Positions 1 to 6,834 of a DNA stretch of 6,834 bases are shown one piece after another (the first letter of the stretch is position 1; each line of letters begins with the position of its first letter). This DNA comes from Phocaeicola_A sp964514145 (GTDB taxonomy: Bacteria > Bacteroidota > Bacteroidia > Bacteroidales > Bacteroidaceae). The translations under genes were made by a program, and so were the position numbers. The stretch is taken from the NCBI GenBank assembly GCA_964514145.1, contig CAZEPM010000103.1:1-6834 (forward strand), written 5' to 3'. The notes below the pieces were generated by a model that saw nothing but the letters and a program-made list of their open reading frames with translations, did no database searches and was not told where the DNA came from.

Positions 1-798
1 CAATTCGTGGTGCTGCTTGTGCGTGGCGGAATAGTTCAGACAAAAGAGTGGATTAAACTCTTTCAGACTTTCCTGCGTGGCAGTACCGCCCATTTTTTGC
101 GGTTCATCAAGGATAACAATAGGACGGTTCGCCTTGATAACGTCAATTGGTTTTCTGCTGCCGAAGTCATCCAGTTCCGTGCGGATACGCCTTGCATCCT
201 TTCCACGGGCATTGAAGGCCTGAATGTTGATAATCATGACGTTGATATCTGCACTTTGGCTGAAGTTATCGATCTCCGCCAGATTCTTAGAATCGTACAC
301 AAAGAAACGAGCCTTCTTGCCGTAGTATTCCATGAAGTGGTCTTGCATGGTCTCAAAGCTCTTGCGGACACCCTCACGGATAGCAATGCTTGGCACGACC
401 ACGATAAACTTGCTCCAGCCGTACTGCTTGTTCAGTTCAAACATGGTCTTTATATAGACGTAGGTCTTGCCCGTTCCGGTCTCCATCTCCACGTCAAGGG
501 AACAGGCTCCAAGCCCTCCGGTCATTACGGTTTCCGACAGTTTGATATTATTGCGAATTTGAATCCTGCGTATATTATTAATAAGCTTTCCGGAATCAAG
601 CTGCACACGGGCATTGGCAAAGCCCATATATAGATCCTCATCGGAAAGCATATAGTTCGTGATGTCCCTTTCGATATGGACATCTCTGCGGTAGGTAAAG
701 TGGTCGTTAAAAGGCTGACCTGCAAACACGCCTACCACGCTTTCTACAGCCTCGGTCTGGTAAGGCTGTATGGTAAATTTGAATTTCATATCTGCCAT
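1..798 (-). CDS. res: Type III restriction endonuclease Res subunit (COG3587-like), N-terminal part, cut by window edge
   Basis: This is the ATP-dependent translocase/nuclease subunit that, with Mod, cuts DNA carrying unmethylated target sites. I translated 266 codons, open to base 1. In order they show a Q-motif-like QPYQTEAV (residues 11-18), Walker A with TGTGKT at 107-112, motif Ia-like VVVPSIAIREGV (133-144), motif II as DEPQ (231-234) rather than DEAH, and motif III SAT (257-259). The DEPQ variant and the NPLF-x-L-x-YSATH context (249-260) match what I recall of the COG3587 Type III Res branch. Family members are usually about 900-1000 residues, so the second RecA domain and the C-terminal PD-(D/E)XK nuclease lie off the left edge. 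The ATG at 798 is chosen because AAGGAAGG sits 7 nt upstream and the ATG shares its A with the mod stop (TAATG), implying coupled translation of Mod and Res. M4 is a less likely alternative start. No frameshift is seen in the visible part; activity cannot be judged without the nuclease end. Confidence 0.95.
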   Translation of the reverse strand, partial: MADMKFKFTIQPYQTEAVESVVGVFAGQPFNDHFTYRRDVHIERDITNYMLSDEDLYMGFANARVQLDSGKLINNIRRIQIRNNIKLSETVMTGGLGACSLDVEMETGTGKTYVYIKTMFELNKQYGWSKFIVVVPSIAIREGVRKSFETMQDHFMEYYGKKARFFVYDSKNLAEIDNFSQSADINVMIINIQAFNARGKDARRIRTELDDFGSRKPIDVIKANRPIVILDEPQKMGGTATQESLKEFNPLFCLNYSATHKQHHEL

Positions 799-2813
799 TA
801 CAATACCTTCCTTTGCGTTTTCGGACTGTAGGTTTCAAAAATCTGCTCGAAATTCGTGGCAACACTGTCACTCGCCATGCCACTGTCGCGGAACACGGCG
901 TAGAACGGCTTCCTCTGTGCGATTGCTTTGACCGTCTCTTCGGTAACATCCGAATCAAAGCAGGCGATCAAATACCCCCCGGCAACGGAGAACACTTTCT
1001 TTCCGGCAATTTCCGTCTCCTCAATATCGGAGGAAAGCAGGATGCCGAGGTCGAGCATCACCTGGAAGAGCAGGTCTTCTGGTGTTCTGTCCTCCTTGAT
1101 GTTGTCAGCAAAGAGTCCCATCTGCCCCTGGTTATAATCAGCAGGGCGGTAGTAAACGTCCTCCATGTTGGTGCTGTCAACACGGAAAACACGGAAACCA
1201 TAGTTGATATCTGCGCTGGTTTCTTCCTTGATTTTCTTTCCCGCAAGGCGGATTCGTTCCTCCCCCACTTCGCAAATCGAATTAAAACCTGCTTTCTTAG
1301 CCTCACTTTTATCTTCAGTTGCCTCGGGAAGTTGCACCATTATATATTGCCGGTGCCCACCATCCACAGCGTTCAAATGCATAATGGCATGAGCCGTGGT
1401 TGCCGAACCCGAAAAGAAATCCATAAAAATAGCATCATGTTCTTTTATAGAATCAATGAGCAATTCCACAAGTGCTATAGGCTTAGGATTAGAAAAAATA
1501 CTTTTTCCACCGAATAAACCTTCTAATTCTACGCCGCCATCGCTTTTTAGACTGATAATTGTTCTAAGTAGCATTTTCGATACGTCACGTAAGTATTTGA
1601 TTGAACTTGGCTGGGTATTTTCATCTTTTGCAAACCAGATATCACCACATATATAGCTTCCATCATGACGTTTGATTGTATGCTCATAATCAAGATGTCT
1701 ATCAAATGTCTCTTTATTCCATCTCCAGCCTCGATCCGGTTTTTTTGTCGGAAGATGGGTGGCAGGATGCAATACATCATAGGTTGGACCAAATGTATCG
1801 CTATTAGGCCAACTCATATTGATTTTGCCCCAAGGCTGATAATTGTCATCTAAAGCATTATATAAGGTGATTCCTCTATCATACCCCTTTTTATTATAGA
1901 ACTTTTTAAGTTCTTCTTCAGCCTCTGGAATCGGAACGCCTTGCCGTTTGAGCTTGTCCAGTAACTCGAACACATCCTCAAGCCCATTCTTTTGCATAGT
2001 GAATTGTCTGTTAGTATTCTTGTTTTTTACATACACCAATATATACTGATGAATATTTCCAAGCCCTTTATTATCGTTTTTAGGAACTCTTGTATTCCAA
2101 GTGATACAATCAACGAAATTCCCTACACCGAAAATTTCATTGCAAATTTTAGTGAGATTTGCAAATTCGCAATTATCAATGCTTATAAATATAACTCCAT
2201 CATCTGAAAGAAGGTCTTTTGCAAGCCTAAGCCGAGGATAGAGCATATTTAGCCAATCGGTATGAAAGCGACCATTCGTCTCATTGTTTACCCGCATATC
2301 AAATAACAGGTTACCATCTTCATCTCGTTGTCCGCTTGCCTCCGAAAACTCAGTTCCAGTAACAGTAAAGTCATCGTCATAAACGAATGCGTCCGAACCC
2401 GTGTTATATGGTGGATCAATATAAATCAATTTCACTTTCCCAAGGTAAGTCTCCTGAAGAAGTTTCAATGCATCAAGGTTATCACCCTCAATGTAGATAT
2501 TCTCTGTATCGATGCTGCCAGGTTTTCCGTCTCTGCCGACAGACTTCTCCCTGTCAAGGCGCAAGGTCTTAGCAATGGGCTGGTTGGCAAGTACCACCGA
2601 TTTCTTTTTATCCGGCCATGTGAACTGGTAGCGTTCCTGCGCTCCATCGACCACAGCCGCAGAGATTTCCTGGCGCAGAACGTCCACATCAATTGCACGG
2701 ACAACCTCACCATCCTCATTTATTGTTTCGGTCACGGCGTTCGGAAACATCGCGGCAAGTTTCCTGAAATTCTCCTCCGCCAGATCGGGTGTATGCATCT
2801 TAAGATTCTCCAT
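798..2813 (-). CDS. mod: Type III DNA adenine-N6 methyltransferase, Mod subunit (beta class)
   Basis: Mod transfers a methyl group from S-adenosylmethionine to adenine N6 in an asymmetric target, and also supplies target recognition to the Mod-Res complex. The 671 residues are close to EcoP15I/EcoP1I Mod length (about 645). Catalytic motif IV is DPPYNTG (133-139), preceded by the usual EGDNLDALKLL segment (109-119). The SAM-binding motif I is DFFSGSATTAHA (465-476). Motif IV before motif I is the beta-class order. The stretch between them, about 200-460, should hold the target-recognition domain (TRD) and is much richer in A+T than both ends of the gene. The C-terminal 130 residues are the usual Type III tail. 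ATG at 2813 is supported by GGAGG 9 nt upstream; it overlaps the preceding gene by 14 nt. An in-frame ATG at 2798 (M6) is possible but less favoured. No stop, frameshift or long simple repeat interrupts the frame, so the enzyme looks intact. The recognition sequence cannot be predicted from the protein by eye. Confidence 0.96.
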   Translation of the reverse strand: MENLKMHTPDLAEENFRKLAAMFPNAVTETINEDGEVVRAIDVDVLRQEISAAVVDGAQERYQFTWPDKKKSVVLANQPIAKTLRLDREKSVGRDGKPGSIDTENIYIEGDNLDALKLLQETYLGKVKLIYIDPPYNTGSDAFVYDDDFTVTGTEFSEASGQRDEDGNLLFDMRVNNETNGRFHTDWLNMLYPRLRLAKDLLSDDGVIFISIDNCEFANLTKICNEIFGVGNFVDCITWNTRVPKNDNKGLGNIHQYILVYVKNKNTNRQFTMQKNGLEDVFELLDKLKRQGVPIPEAEEELKKFYNKKGYDRGITLYNALDDNYQPWGKINMSWPNSDTFGPTYDVLHPATHLPTKKPDRGWRWNKETFDRHLDYEHTIKRHDGSYICGDIWFAKDENTQPSSIKYLRDVSKMLLRTIISLKSDGGVELEGLFGGKSIFSNPKPIALVELLIDSIKEHDAIFMDFFSGSATTAHAIMHLNAVDGGHRQYIMVQLPEATEDKSEAKKAGFNSICEVGEERIRLAGKKIKEETSADINYGFRVFRVDSTNMEDVYYRPADYNQGQMGLFADNIKEDRTPEDLLFQVMLDLGILLSSDIEETEIAGKKVFSVAGGYLIACFDSDVTEETVKAIAQRKPFYAVFRDSGMASDSVATNFEQIFETYSPKTQRKVL
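806..813 (-). promoter_or_regulatory. Ribosome binding site of res inside the 3' end of mod
   Basis: Read on the minus strand, AAGGAAGG lies 7 nt before the ATG at 798 and within the last codons of mod. With the TAATG stop/start overlap this fixes the res start and suggests that terminating ribosomes reinitiate on res. Confidence 0.75.
1441..2220 (-). other. AT-rich target-recognition segment of mod
   Basis: Hand counting gives about 36% GC over this stretch, with several 60-base blocks at 28-32%. Blocks sampled from either end of the same gene (841-960 and 2581-2700) run at 48-58%. The low-GC part encodes about residues 199-458, which lie between catalytic motif IV (133-139) and SAM motif I (465-470). 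In Type III Mod proteins that is where the TRD sits. The conserved catalytic parts flank it at the host-like composition. The simplest reading is a recognition module imported by recombination between conserved mod ends; relaxed codon selection on a fast-evolving domain is an alternative. The boundaries are approximate. Confidence 0.6.
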
Positions 2814-3432
2814 GTTTCAAATCCTCCAGTTCCTGTTTATAGCCACGAAGGCGTGTATAAAGTTCAAATTGTTTCTTCGGCTGCTGCTCCTTCCAGGCAG
2901 CAGCCTCAGTCTTTGCTATCAGCTTCTCCAGTTTCAGTATCTGCTCCTGTAGAGCAAGGCGCTCATCCACCGAAAGGGAAGCCGATTTTTCAGCCCGCTC
3001 ATCATAAAGCGCAATCTGCTCAACAAAAGCCTCCCATATCTCATTGAGGGAGAAGCCCTGAGGTTTCAGGCTTATTTCTGAAGCGTCCATCCACTGTGTC
3101 CGATAGAGTTTACTATGATAAAGGGCTAGCTGCTGGCTGTCCTCGAACATAAGCAGAAAGACCAACTTATGAGGATTCTGCCTTGCAATCGCCTCTATCA
3201 CTTTGCCATCAAACTCCTGCTTCTTTAAAGTTATCGACAGCAACAGTATTTCTTTTATCTCCGAATCCAAGTTCAGGTTGAGATTCTCTTTTGTGAGGCT
3301 GTTCTCTACAACAATCCTTTCCACATCGGACACGAACTTATCTTTCAGCGCTTTTGTCAGCGGCAAATGCTTGTAGAACGCCTCTTTCGGCAAACGACGG
3401 TGAACCGCCGTTGCAGTAGGAAAATCAATCAT
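2800..3432 (-). CDS. DUF4391-like protein of unknown function linked to Type III R-M
   Basis: A 210-residue protein with no recognisable catalytic motif. It resembles the uncharacterised DUF4391 family by size, by an N-terminal RLPKEAFY segment (13-20), by a central hydrophobic core ending in PHKLVFLLMF (87-96), and by a charged C-terminal half. Residues about 125-210 are rich in K, E, Q and L with heptad-like spacing (for example 150-165 and 189-207), suggesting a helical or coiled-coil tail for protein contact. No signal peptide or membrane segment is seen, so it is probably cytoplasmic. The ATG at 3432 follows the helicase stop by one base (TGAGATG), and a weak GGTGGTG lies 7 nt upstream, so translation probably depends on the helicase gene. 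Its end overlaps mod by 14 nt. The position between helicase and mod argues for a structural or adaptor role in the same complex, but that is inference. The family assignment is from memory of conserved patterns. Confidence 0.8.
   Translation of the reverse strand: MIDFPTATAVHRRLPKEAFYKHLPLTKALKDKFVSDVERIVVENSLTKENLNLNLDSEIKEILLLSITLKKQEFDGKVIEAIARQNPHKLVFLLMFEDSQQLALYHSKLYRTQWMDASEISLKPQGFSLNEIWEAFVEQIALYDERAEKSASLSVDERLALQEQILKLEKLIAKTEAAAWKEQQPKKQFELYTRLRGYKQELEDLKHGES
2823..2827 (-). promoter_or_regulatory. Ribosome binding site of mod inside the DUF4391-like gene
   Basis: GGAGG on the minus strand, 9 nt before the ATG at 2813 and inside the last codons of the upstream gene. It favours the 2813 start over the in-frame ATG at 2798. 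Confidence 0.7.
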
Positions 3433-3433
3433 C

Positions 3434-6400
3434 TCAAATCACCACCATAAAGCATATCAGTTCAAAATCATCCAGTCCCGAAAAGCCGCCAGACAGGAAT
3501 GTGGTCTGACCGCCTCTAAAGAAACTGTCAATGTCTCCCTCATCCTTTGCATCAATGATCGACATGATAGCATCCTCCAATAGCTGGGAGACCTTGCTCA
3601 TGTTTTTGCCGTTGTTTGTGGCTTTATTGAATTGCTTACACAACACTTTGTCTGGCACAGCCTTCCCACGGGCGAGGTGACGCATCACATCGAGTGTATC
3701 CTTCGGCTGTAGATGATTTGTAATAACCTCACCGTCCATGCCGACGTACACCATATAGAACGGATGCAGCCTATTCTGATTATGTATATTGATGTGTTCG
3801 TTTATATTCTTCAGCACGAAGATCACGCCTGGATTTTCGCCCTTTACTACGGCATGAATCCCGAATGGCGTGTGATCGATATTTCCATGCTCCTTCATAT
3901 AGGCGAGCAGGTCCATACGGAACTCATTCAAGCCTAAATCCATAATGGAAACGCCGCTGGTCATATCTTCCAGATCGACCACTTCCTCCTGGAGTTTTTT
4001 TAACTGGCTGCGGCGATATTCGAGGTCGCCTTTTTCTTCCTGATTGATAAGGTCATCATCACCGGTTGAAGTCATAACGGAAATACGCATCCTTGTCTCA
4101 ACTCTGGACTTGAGGTTGATGTATTCGTCCAAATCCAAATCCGGCCAAAAGTTCACAAGCTGAATCACAGCATTCCTGCTGCCGATACGGTCGATACGTC
4201 CGAATCGCTGAATAATGCGGACGGGATTCCAATGGATATCATAGTTGATACAAAAATCGCAGTCCTGTAGGTTTTGTCCTTCCGAAATGCAGTCAGTGGC
4301 AATGAGAATATCAATCTCGGTCTTGTCATTCGGATACAGAACGTCCTTATCCTTGGACATCGGAGAAAAGCAGGAAAGAACGTGGTTCATATCTGCTTTA
4401 AACTTCGGAATTGTAGTCTTGCCATCCACCGAGCCGGTCACGAGCGCAGTATGTAAGCCCAATTCATCCCTTGCCATACCGCTGATGTTGTCGAAGAGGT
4501 ACTCGGCGGTATCGGAGAATGCGGTAAAAATCAACACTTTTCGATTACCTTCGTTAATCGGGGCAGCCACCTTTTCACGGATAACACGAATGAGTTCATT
4601 CAGCTTGAAATCGTACTCCGGCGTAATATCTTCCACCATGAGTATCAAAAGCTGGAGATTCTCAATATCCTCGTCAATATCGCGCTTCCACGAGATATAA
4701 TCCATATCCCGCAGGTCAATTTTGACTTTCTTTCCCACGCTGAAGAAATCCGTGTTCTGGTCATCATAGTCAAAATCATCCGCTACAGCAGAGAGATCGC
4801 GCATCTCATCAAGATCTCCCGTGCCGTCCATCATGAACTGTTCGATAGCCTGTGAAGTGTCATACAGATAATCATAAATGCGGCGCACGGTCAGAAGAAA
4901 CGAATGAACAGAACTTTCCATACGTTTTAAGAGGTTAATGCTCATTAAACGCTGAATACCGAGTTCACGGCCTTTGCGGAAGTTCTCCGACTCCTTCTCG
5001 TCCAGATACTTGTGCAGTTTACTGGCATGAATATAAATAGTCGGCGTATATATCGTCAGCTGCAGCTTCGACAGCAGCTCGAACACTTCTTTGTAATTTA
5101 TCGCTCCCGGACGGTCAGTCAATTTCGGTCTCAACGAGATTGGCTTGTTCCTTGCTGGGAATGTACCAATATCTGCAACATCATAATAATTCTGTATATG
5201 TTTCCTCGATCGGGCAATCGTTACGCTGTCCAATACCTCGAAAAAGTCAAAATCGAGCTGTGAAAGTAACGTGGCAGTTGTCCTTTCACTCTCCGGCAAT
5301 TTGCACCATGCATTGTAGACCTTCTGCGCCTGGCGGAAGATGGTGTCGATATCTGACTTTGTATTCAGCTTCTCATTAAATTCGGATGGATCTCCCTCAT
5401 AGGCAAGCGCCAGCTGGTTACGTAGATCGTAAAAACGATTGTTTACCGGTGTTGCCGAAAGCATCAGCACTTTAGTCTTTACGCCCGGTTTAATGACTCG
5501 GTTCATCAGACGCATATAGCGATTTTCCTTTTCTCCGCCACGGCTGTCTGTTCCGTTGCCGTTACGGAAATTGTGGCTCTCATCGATAACGACCAAATCA
5601 TAATTTCCCCAATTGATACGGTCAATCGGCAGACCAATCACGGTATTACCGCTGTCTCTGGAAAGGTCGGTATGATACAGAATGTCATACCGAAGCCTGT
5701 CTGCGGCAAGTGGATTGTTAATGAGGTTTCCGCGATAGGTCATCCAGTTCTCCGACAGCTTTTTCGGGCAGAGAACGAGGACATTCTTATTACGACCCTC
5801 GTAGTATTTGATAACGGCAAGCGCAGTGAAGGTCTTGCCAAGGCCAACGCTGTCCGCAAGAATGCAGCCGTTGTATTGTTCCAGTTTATTGATAATAGCA
5901 AGAGCGGCATCTTTCTGAAAGTTGAATAGCTTGTTCCAAATAACGCTGTCCTTAAAGCCTGTAGCCTCATTTGGAAGAACATCCTCAGAAATATCCTCCA
6001 GAAATTCGCTGAAAATGTTGTAGATAGTCATAAAATAGACTAATTCCGGCGCATTTTCCTGGTAGACTGTGGAGATCATTTCGATGACTTCTTCTGTAAC
6101 ATCGGTCAGTTTATCTTCGTCACTCCAAACAGAATCGAACATTCGTAAGAATTCTGCACTTGCTGGATTCTCTATGCGGGTAACCATATTTGTCAGATTG
6201 TTCCCGCGTTCACAGCCGAGGTCAACAGTCGTGAAAGTGTTCATCGGCATATAGGTATAGACGTCCTCCGCACCGTCCACGATCAGGAAGTTATTCATTC
6301 CTTCGCGGGTAGTGTTAGTCTTAAAACGTACCTTACGGCGCATCCATTCCGCACATTCCTTTGCAACGGCCTTCTGCTTAAGTTCATTGCGCAGACGGAC

Positions 6401-6664
6401 CTCAAATTCTGTGCCATACAGGCTCTTTTCTCTTTTGAGACGGGGAATATAAAATTCACGACGTTCCTTCTGCGTTTTCTCCGCAACAAAAGTCGGCGAA
6501 GTGAATATGAATCGCAGTTCCTTGCAATCCTCAAGCTGACTCTTCAATTCCTGGTATGCATATATCGAAAAGCAAGCTGCCGCTATAGAGATACGACTGC
6601 CTTGCCGTATAGTTTTTTCAAGATCGTCCTTGACTACTTTGGTAGTGTTATTAAAAATCTCCAC
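3434..6664 (-). CDS. SNF2/RapA-like SF2 helicase with degenerate N-terminal PLD-like domain
   Basis: A large ATPase expected to move along or remodel DNA. Numbered from the GTG at 6664 (1076 residues), about 1-190 resemble the phospholipase D-like domain found on many bacterial SNF2-type helicases (for example ISIAAACFSIYAYQEL at 25-40). There is no histidine before residue 331, so no HKD motif is present and nuclease activity of this domain is unlikely. The motor follows: NFQKDAA (248-254), Walker A DSVGLGKT (271-278), DESH (361-364), LSATP (402-406), motif V ATDCISEGQNLQ (789-800) and motif VI QRFGRIDRIG (819-828), the last being RapA/HepA-like. An acidic insert sits near 629-640. A C-terminal region of about 240 residues has no domain I recognise. 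The GTG is chosen because GGAGGAG is 9 nt upstream; a TTG at 6682 would add six residues but would place that site inside the coding region. The next gene begins one base after the stop. All motor motifs look intact. Probably an accessory factor of the Type III system. Confidence 0.92.
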   Translation of the reverse strand: MEIFNNTTKVVKDDLEKTIRQGSRISIAAACFSIYAYQELKSQLEDCKELRFIFTSPTFVAEKTQKERREFYIPRLKREKSLYGTEFEVRLRNELKQKAVAKECAEWMRRKVRFKTNTTREGMNNFLIVDGAEDVYTYMPMNTFTTVDLGCERGNNLTNMVTRIENPASAEFLRMFDSVWSDEDKLTDVTEEVIEMISTVYQENAPELVYFMTIYNIFSEFLEDISEDVLPNEATGFKDSVIWNKLFNFQKDAALAIINKLEQYNGCILADSVGLGKTFTALAVIKYYEGRNKNVLVLCPKKLSENWMTYRGNLINNPLAADRLRYDILYHTDLSRDSGNTVIGLPIDRINWGNYDLVVIDESHNFRNGNGTDSRGGEKENRYMRLMNRVIKPGVKTKVLMLSATPVNNRFYDLRNQLALAYEGDPSEFNEKLNTKSDIDTIFRQAQKVYNAWCKLPESERTTATLLSQLDFDFFEVLDSVTIARSRKHIQNYYDVADIGTFPARNKPISLRPKLTDRPGAINYKEVFELLSKLQLTIYTPTIYIHASKLHKYLDEKESENFRKGRELGIQRLMSINLLKRMESSVHSFLLTVRRIYDYLYDTSQAIEQFMMDGTGDLDEMRDLSAVADDFDYDDQNTDFFSVGKKVKIDLRDMDYISWKRDIDEDIENLQLLILMVEDITPEYDFKLNELIRVIREKVAAPINEGNRKVLIFTAFSDTAEYLFDNISGMARDELGLHTALVTGSVDGKTTIPKFKADMNHVLSCFSPMSKDKDVLYPNDKTEIDILIATDCISEGQNLQDCDFCINYDIHWNPVRIIQRFGRIDRIGSRNAVIQLVNFWPDLDLDEYINLKSRVETRMRISVMTSTGDDDLINQEEKGDLEYRRSQLKKLQEEVVDLEDMTSGVSIMDLGLNEFRMDLLAYMKEHGNIDHTPFGIHAVVKGENPGVIFVLKNINEHINIHNQNRLHPFYMVYVGMDGEVITNHLQPKDTLDVMRHLARGKAVPDKVLCKQFNKATNNGKNMSKVSQLLEDAIMSIIDAKDEGDIDSFFRGGQTTFLSGGFSGLDDFELICFMVVI

Positions 6665-6673
6665 AAGCGCACT

Positions 6674-6680
6674 CTCCTCC
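6674..6680 (-). promoter_or_regulatory. Ribosome binding site of the helicase gene, supporting a GTG start
   Basis: GGAGGAG on the minus strand, 9 nt before GTG at 6664. The alternative TTG at 6682 begins just ahead of this motif and has only a weak purine-rich stretch upstream, so the motif decides the start codon. Confidence 0.75.
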
Positions 6681-6688
6681 AACGGCTG

Positions 6689-6834
6689 TTACTCTTCAAC
6701 CGTCTTATCATCATCAATAAATTCCATGATGTCGCCGACATCACATTTGAGTGCGCCGCATATACGCAGCAACACATCTGTATTCACATTTCCGCCTTTT
6801 CCAAGTTTGGCAACAGAAGTGGCACTGATACCAC
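6689..6834 (-). CDS. XRE/Cro-C1 family helix-turn-helix regulator, C-terminal part, cut by window edge
   Basis: The reading frame enters from the right edge and gives 47 residues before TAA at 6689-6691. It begins GISATSVAKLGKGGNVNTDV and ends with an acidic tail (DDDKTVEE). The pattern is the second half of a Cro/C1-type HTH: the turn and recognition helix (GISATSVAKL), then the LLRICGALKCDVGDIM segment that follows it in small XRE proteins of about 65-75 residues. About 20-25 N-terminal residues should lie outside the window. A 24-nt gap separates its stop from the helicase start, so it is probably the first or an early gene of the operon. Regulators placed this way often act as R-M controller proteins, damping their own promoter; that promoter is not visible, so this role is inferred. 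It is too short to say which operator it binds. Confidence 0.85.
   Translation of the reverse strand, partial: GISATSVAKLGKGGNVNTDVLLRICGALKCDVGDIMEFIDDDKTVEE

Noticed and set aside
7..633. Plus-strand open frame of 208 codons.
   Set aside because: It is antisense to the Res motor domain, where the minus strand gives clear Walker A, DEPQ and SAT motifs.
813..1517. Plus-strand open frame of 234 codons.
   Set aside because: It is antisense to the conserved C-terminal half of mod, including motif I; a shadow of real coding sequence.
1740..1746. Run of seven A (minus strand) in mod, considered as a phase-variation tract.
   Set aside because: It encodes an ordinary T-K-K stretch and is shorter than typical slippage tracts. 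A similar run of seven at 3995-4001 in the helicase shows such runs occur by chance here. No tetra- or pentanucleotide repeat was seen in mod.
2784..2798. Alternative mod start at the in-frame ATG at 2798.
   Set aside because: The ATG at 2813 has the better-placed GGAGG 9 nt upstream; the downstream site cannot be excluded but is less supported.
2328..3047. Plus-strand open frame of 239 codons.
   Set aside because: It lies antisense to mod and the DUF4391-like gene, spans the junction between them, and its protein resembles no known family. The minus-strand genes account fully for this DNA.
3434..6664. Helicase as part of a DISARM or BREX system.
   Set aside because: The visible partners are Type III Mod and Res. 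No DrmA/DrmB-like, PglX, PglZ or BrxC-like gene is in the window, and the helicase carries a PLD-like N-terminus next to a DUF4391-like gene instead.
6090..6664. Active PLD-type nuclease at the helicase N-terminus.
   Set aside because: No histidine occurs in this region, so the catalytic HKD residues cannot be present.

Overview
The whole window is one tightly packed minus-strand operon. It encodes an expanded Type III restriction-modification (R-M) locus, and both ends of the window cut through genes. The style suggests a Clostridia-type member of the Bacillota, for example a gut Lachnospiraceae relative: strong GGAGG-type ribosome binding sites, a GTG start, moderate GC, and a small Cro/C1-type regulator like those seen near R-M loci in that group. 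The taxonomic call is an inference from style and remembered family resemblance, not from a search.

In transcription order, from high to low coordinates, the genes are: (1) the last 47 residues of a small XRE/Cro-C1 helix-turn-helix regulator (6689-6834); (2) a 1076-residue SNF2/RapA-like superfamily 2 helicase with an N-terminal PLD-like domain that has no histidine and so no HKD active site (3434-6664); (3) a 210-residue protein that looks like the DUF4391 family (2800-3432); (4) a complete 671-residue Type III beta-class adenine-N6 DNA methyltransferase, Mod (798-2813); (5) the first 266 codons of the Type III restriction subunit, Res (1-798), with its motor motifs, while the nuclease end lies outside the window. 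Junctions are 24 nt, 1 nt, a 14-nt overlap and a 1-nt overlap, so the last four genes are very probably translationally coupled. There is no non-coding stretch above 30 nt, and no terminator, RNA gene, insertion sequence or CRISPR array is visible. The promoter must lie beyond the right edge.

Mod and Res form a standard ATP-dependent Type III modification and restriction pair. The points of interest are the two extra genes (helicase and DUF4391-like protein) locked into the same operon, the active-site-less PLD-like domain on the helicase, and a sharp GC drop to about 36% over the part of mod that should be its target-recognition domain. The drop suggests that specificity has been swapped by recombination. 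The helicase and DUF4391-like protein look like dedicated accessory parts of the defence locus, but their role cannot be read from sequence alone.
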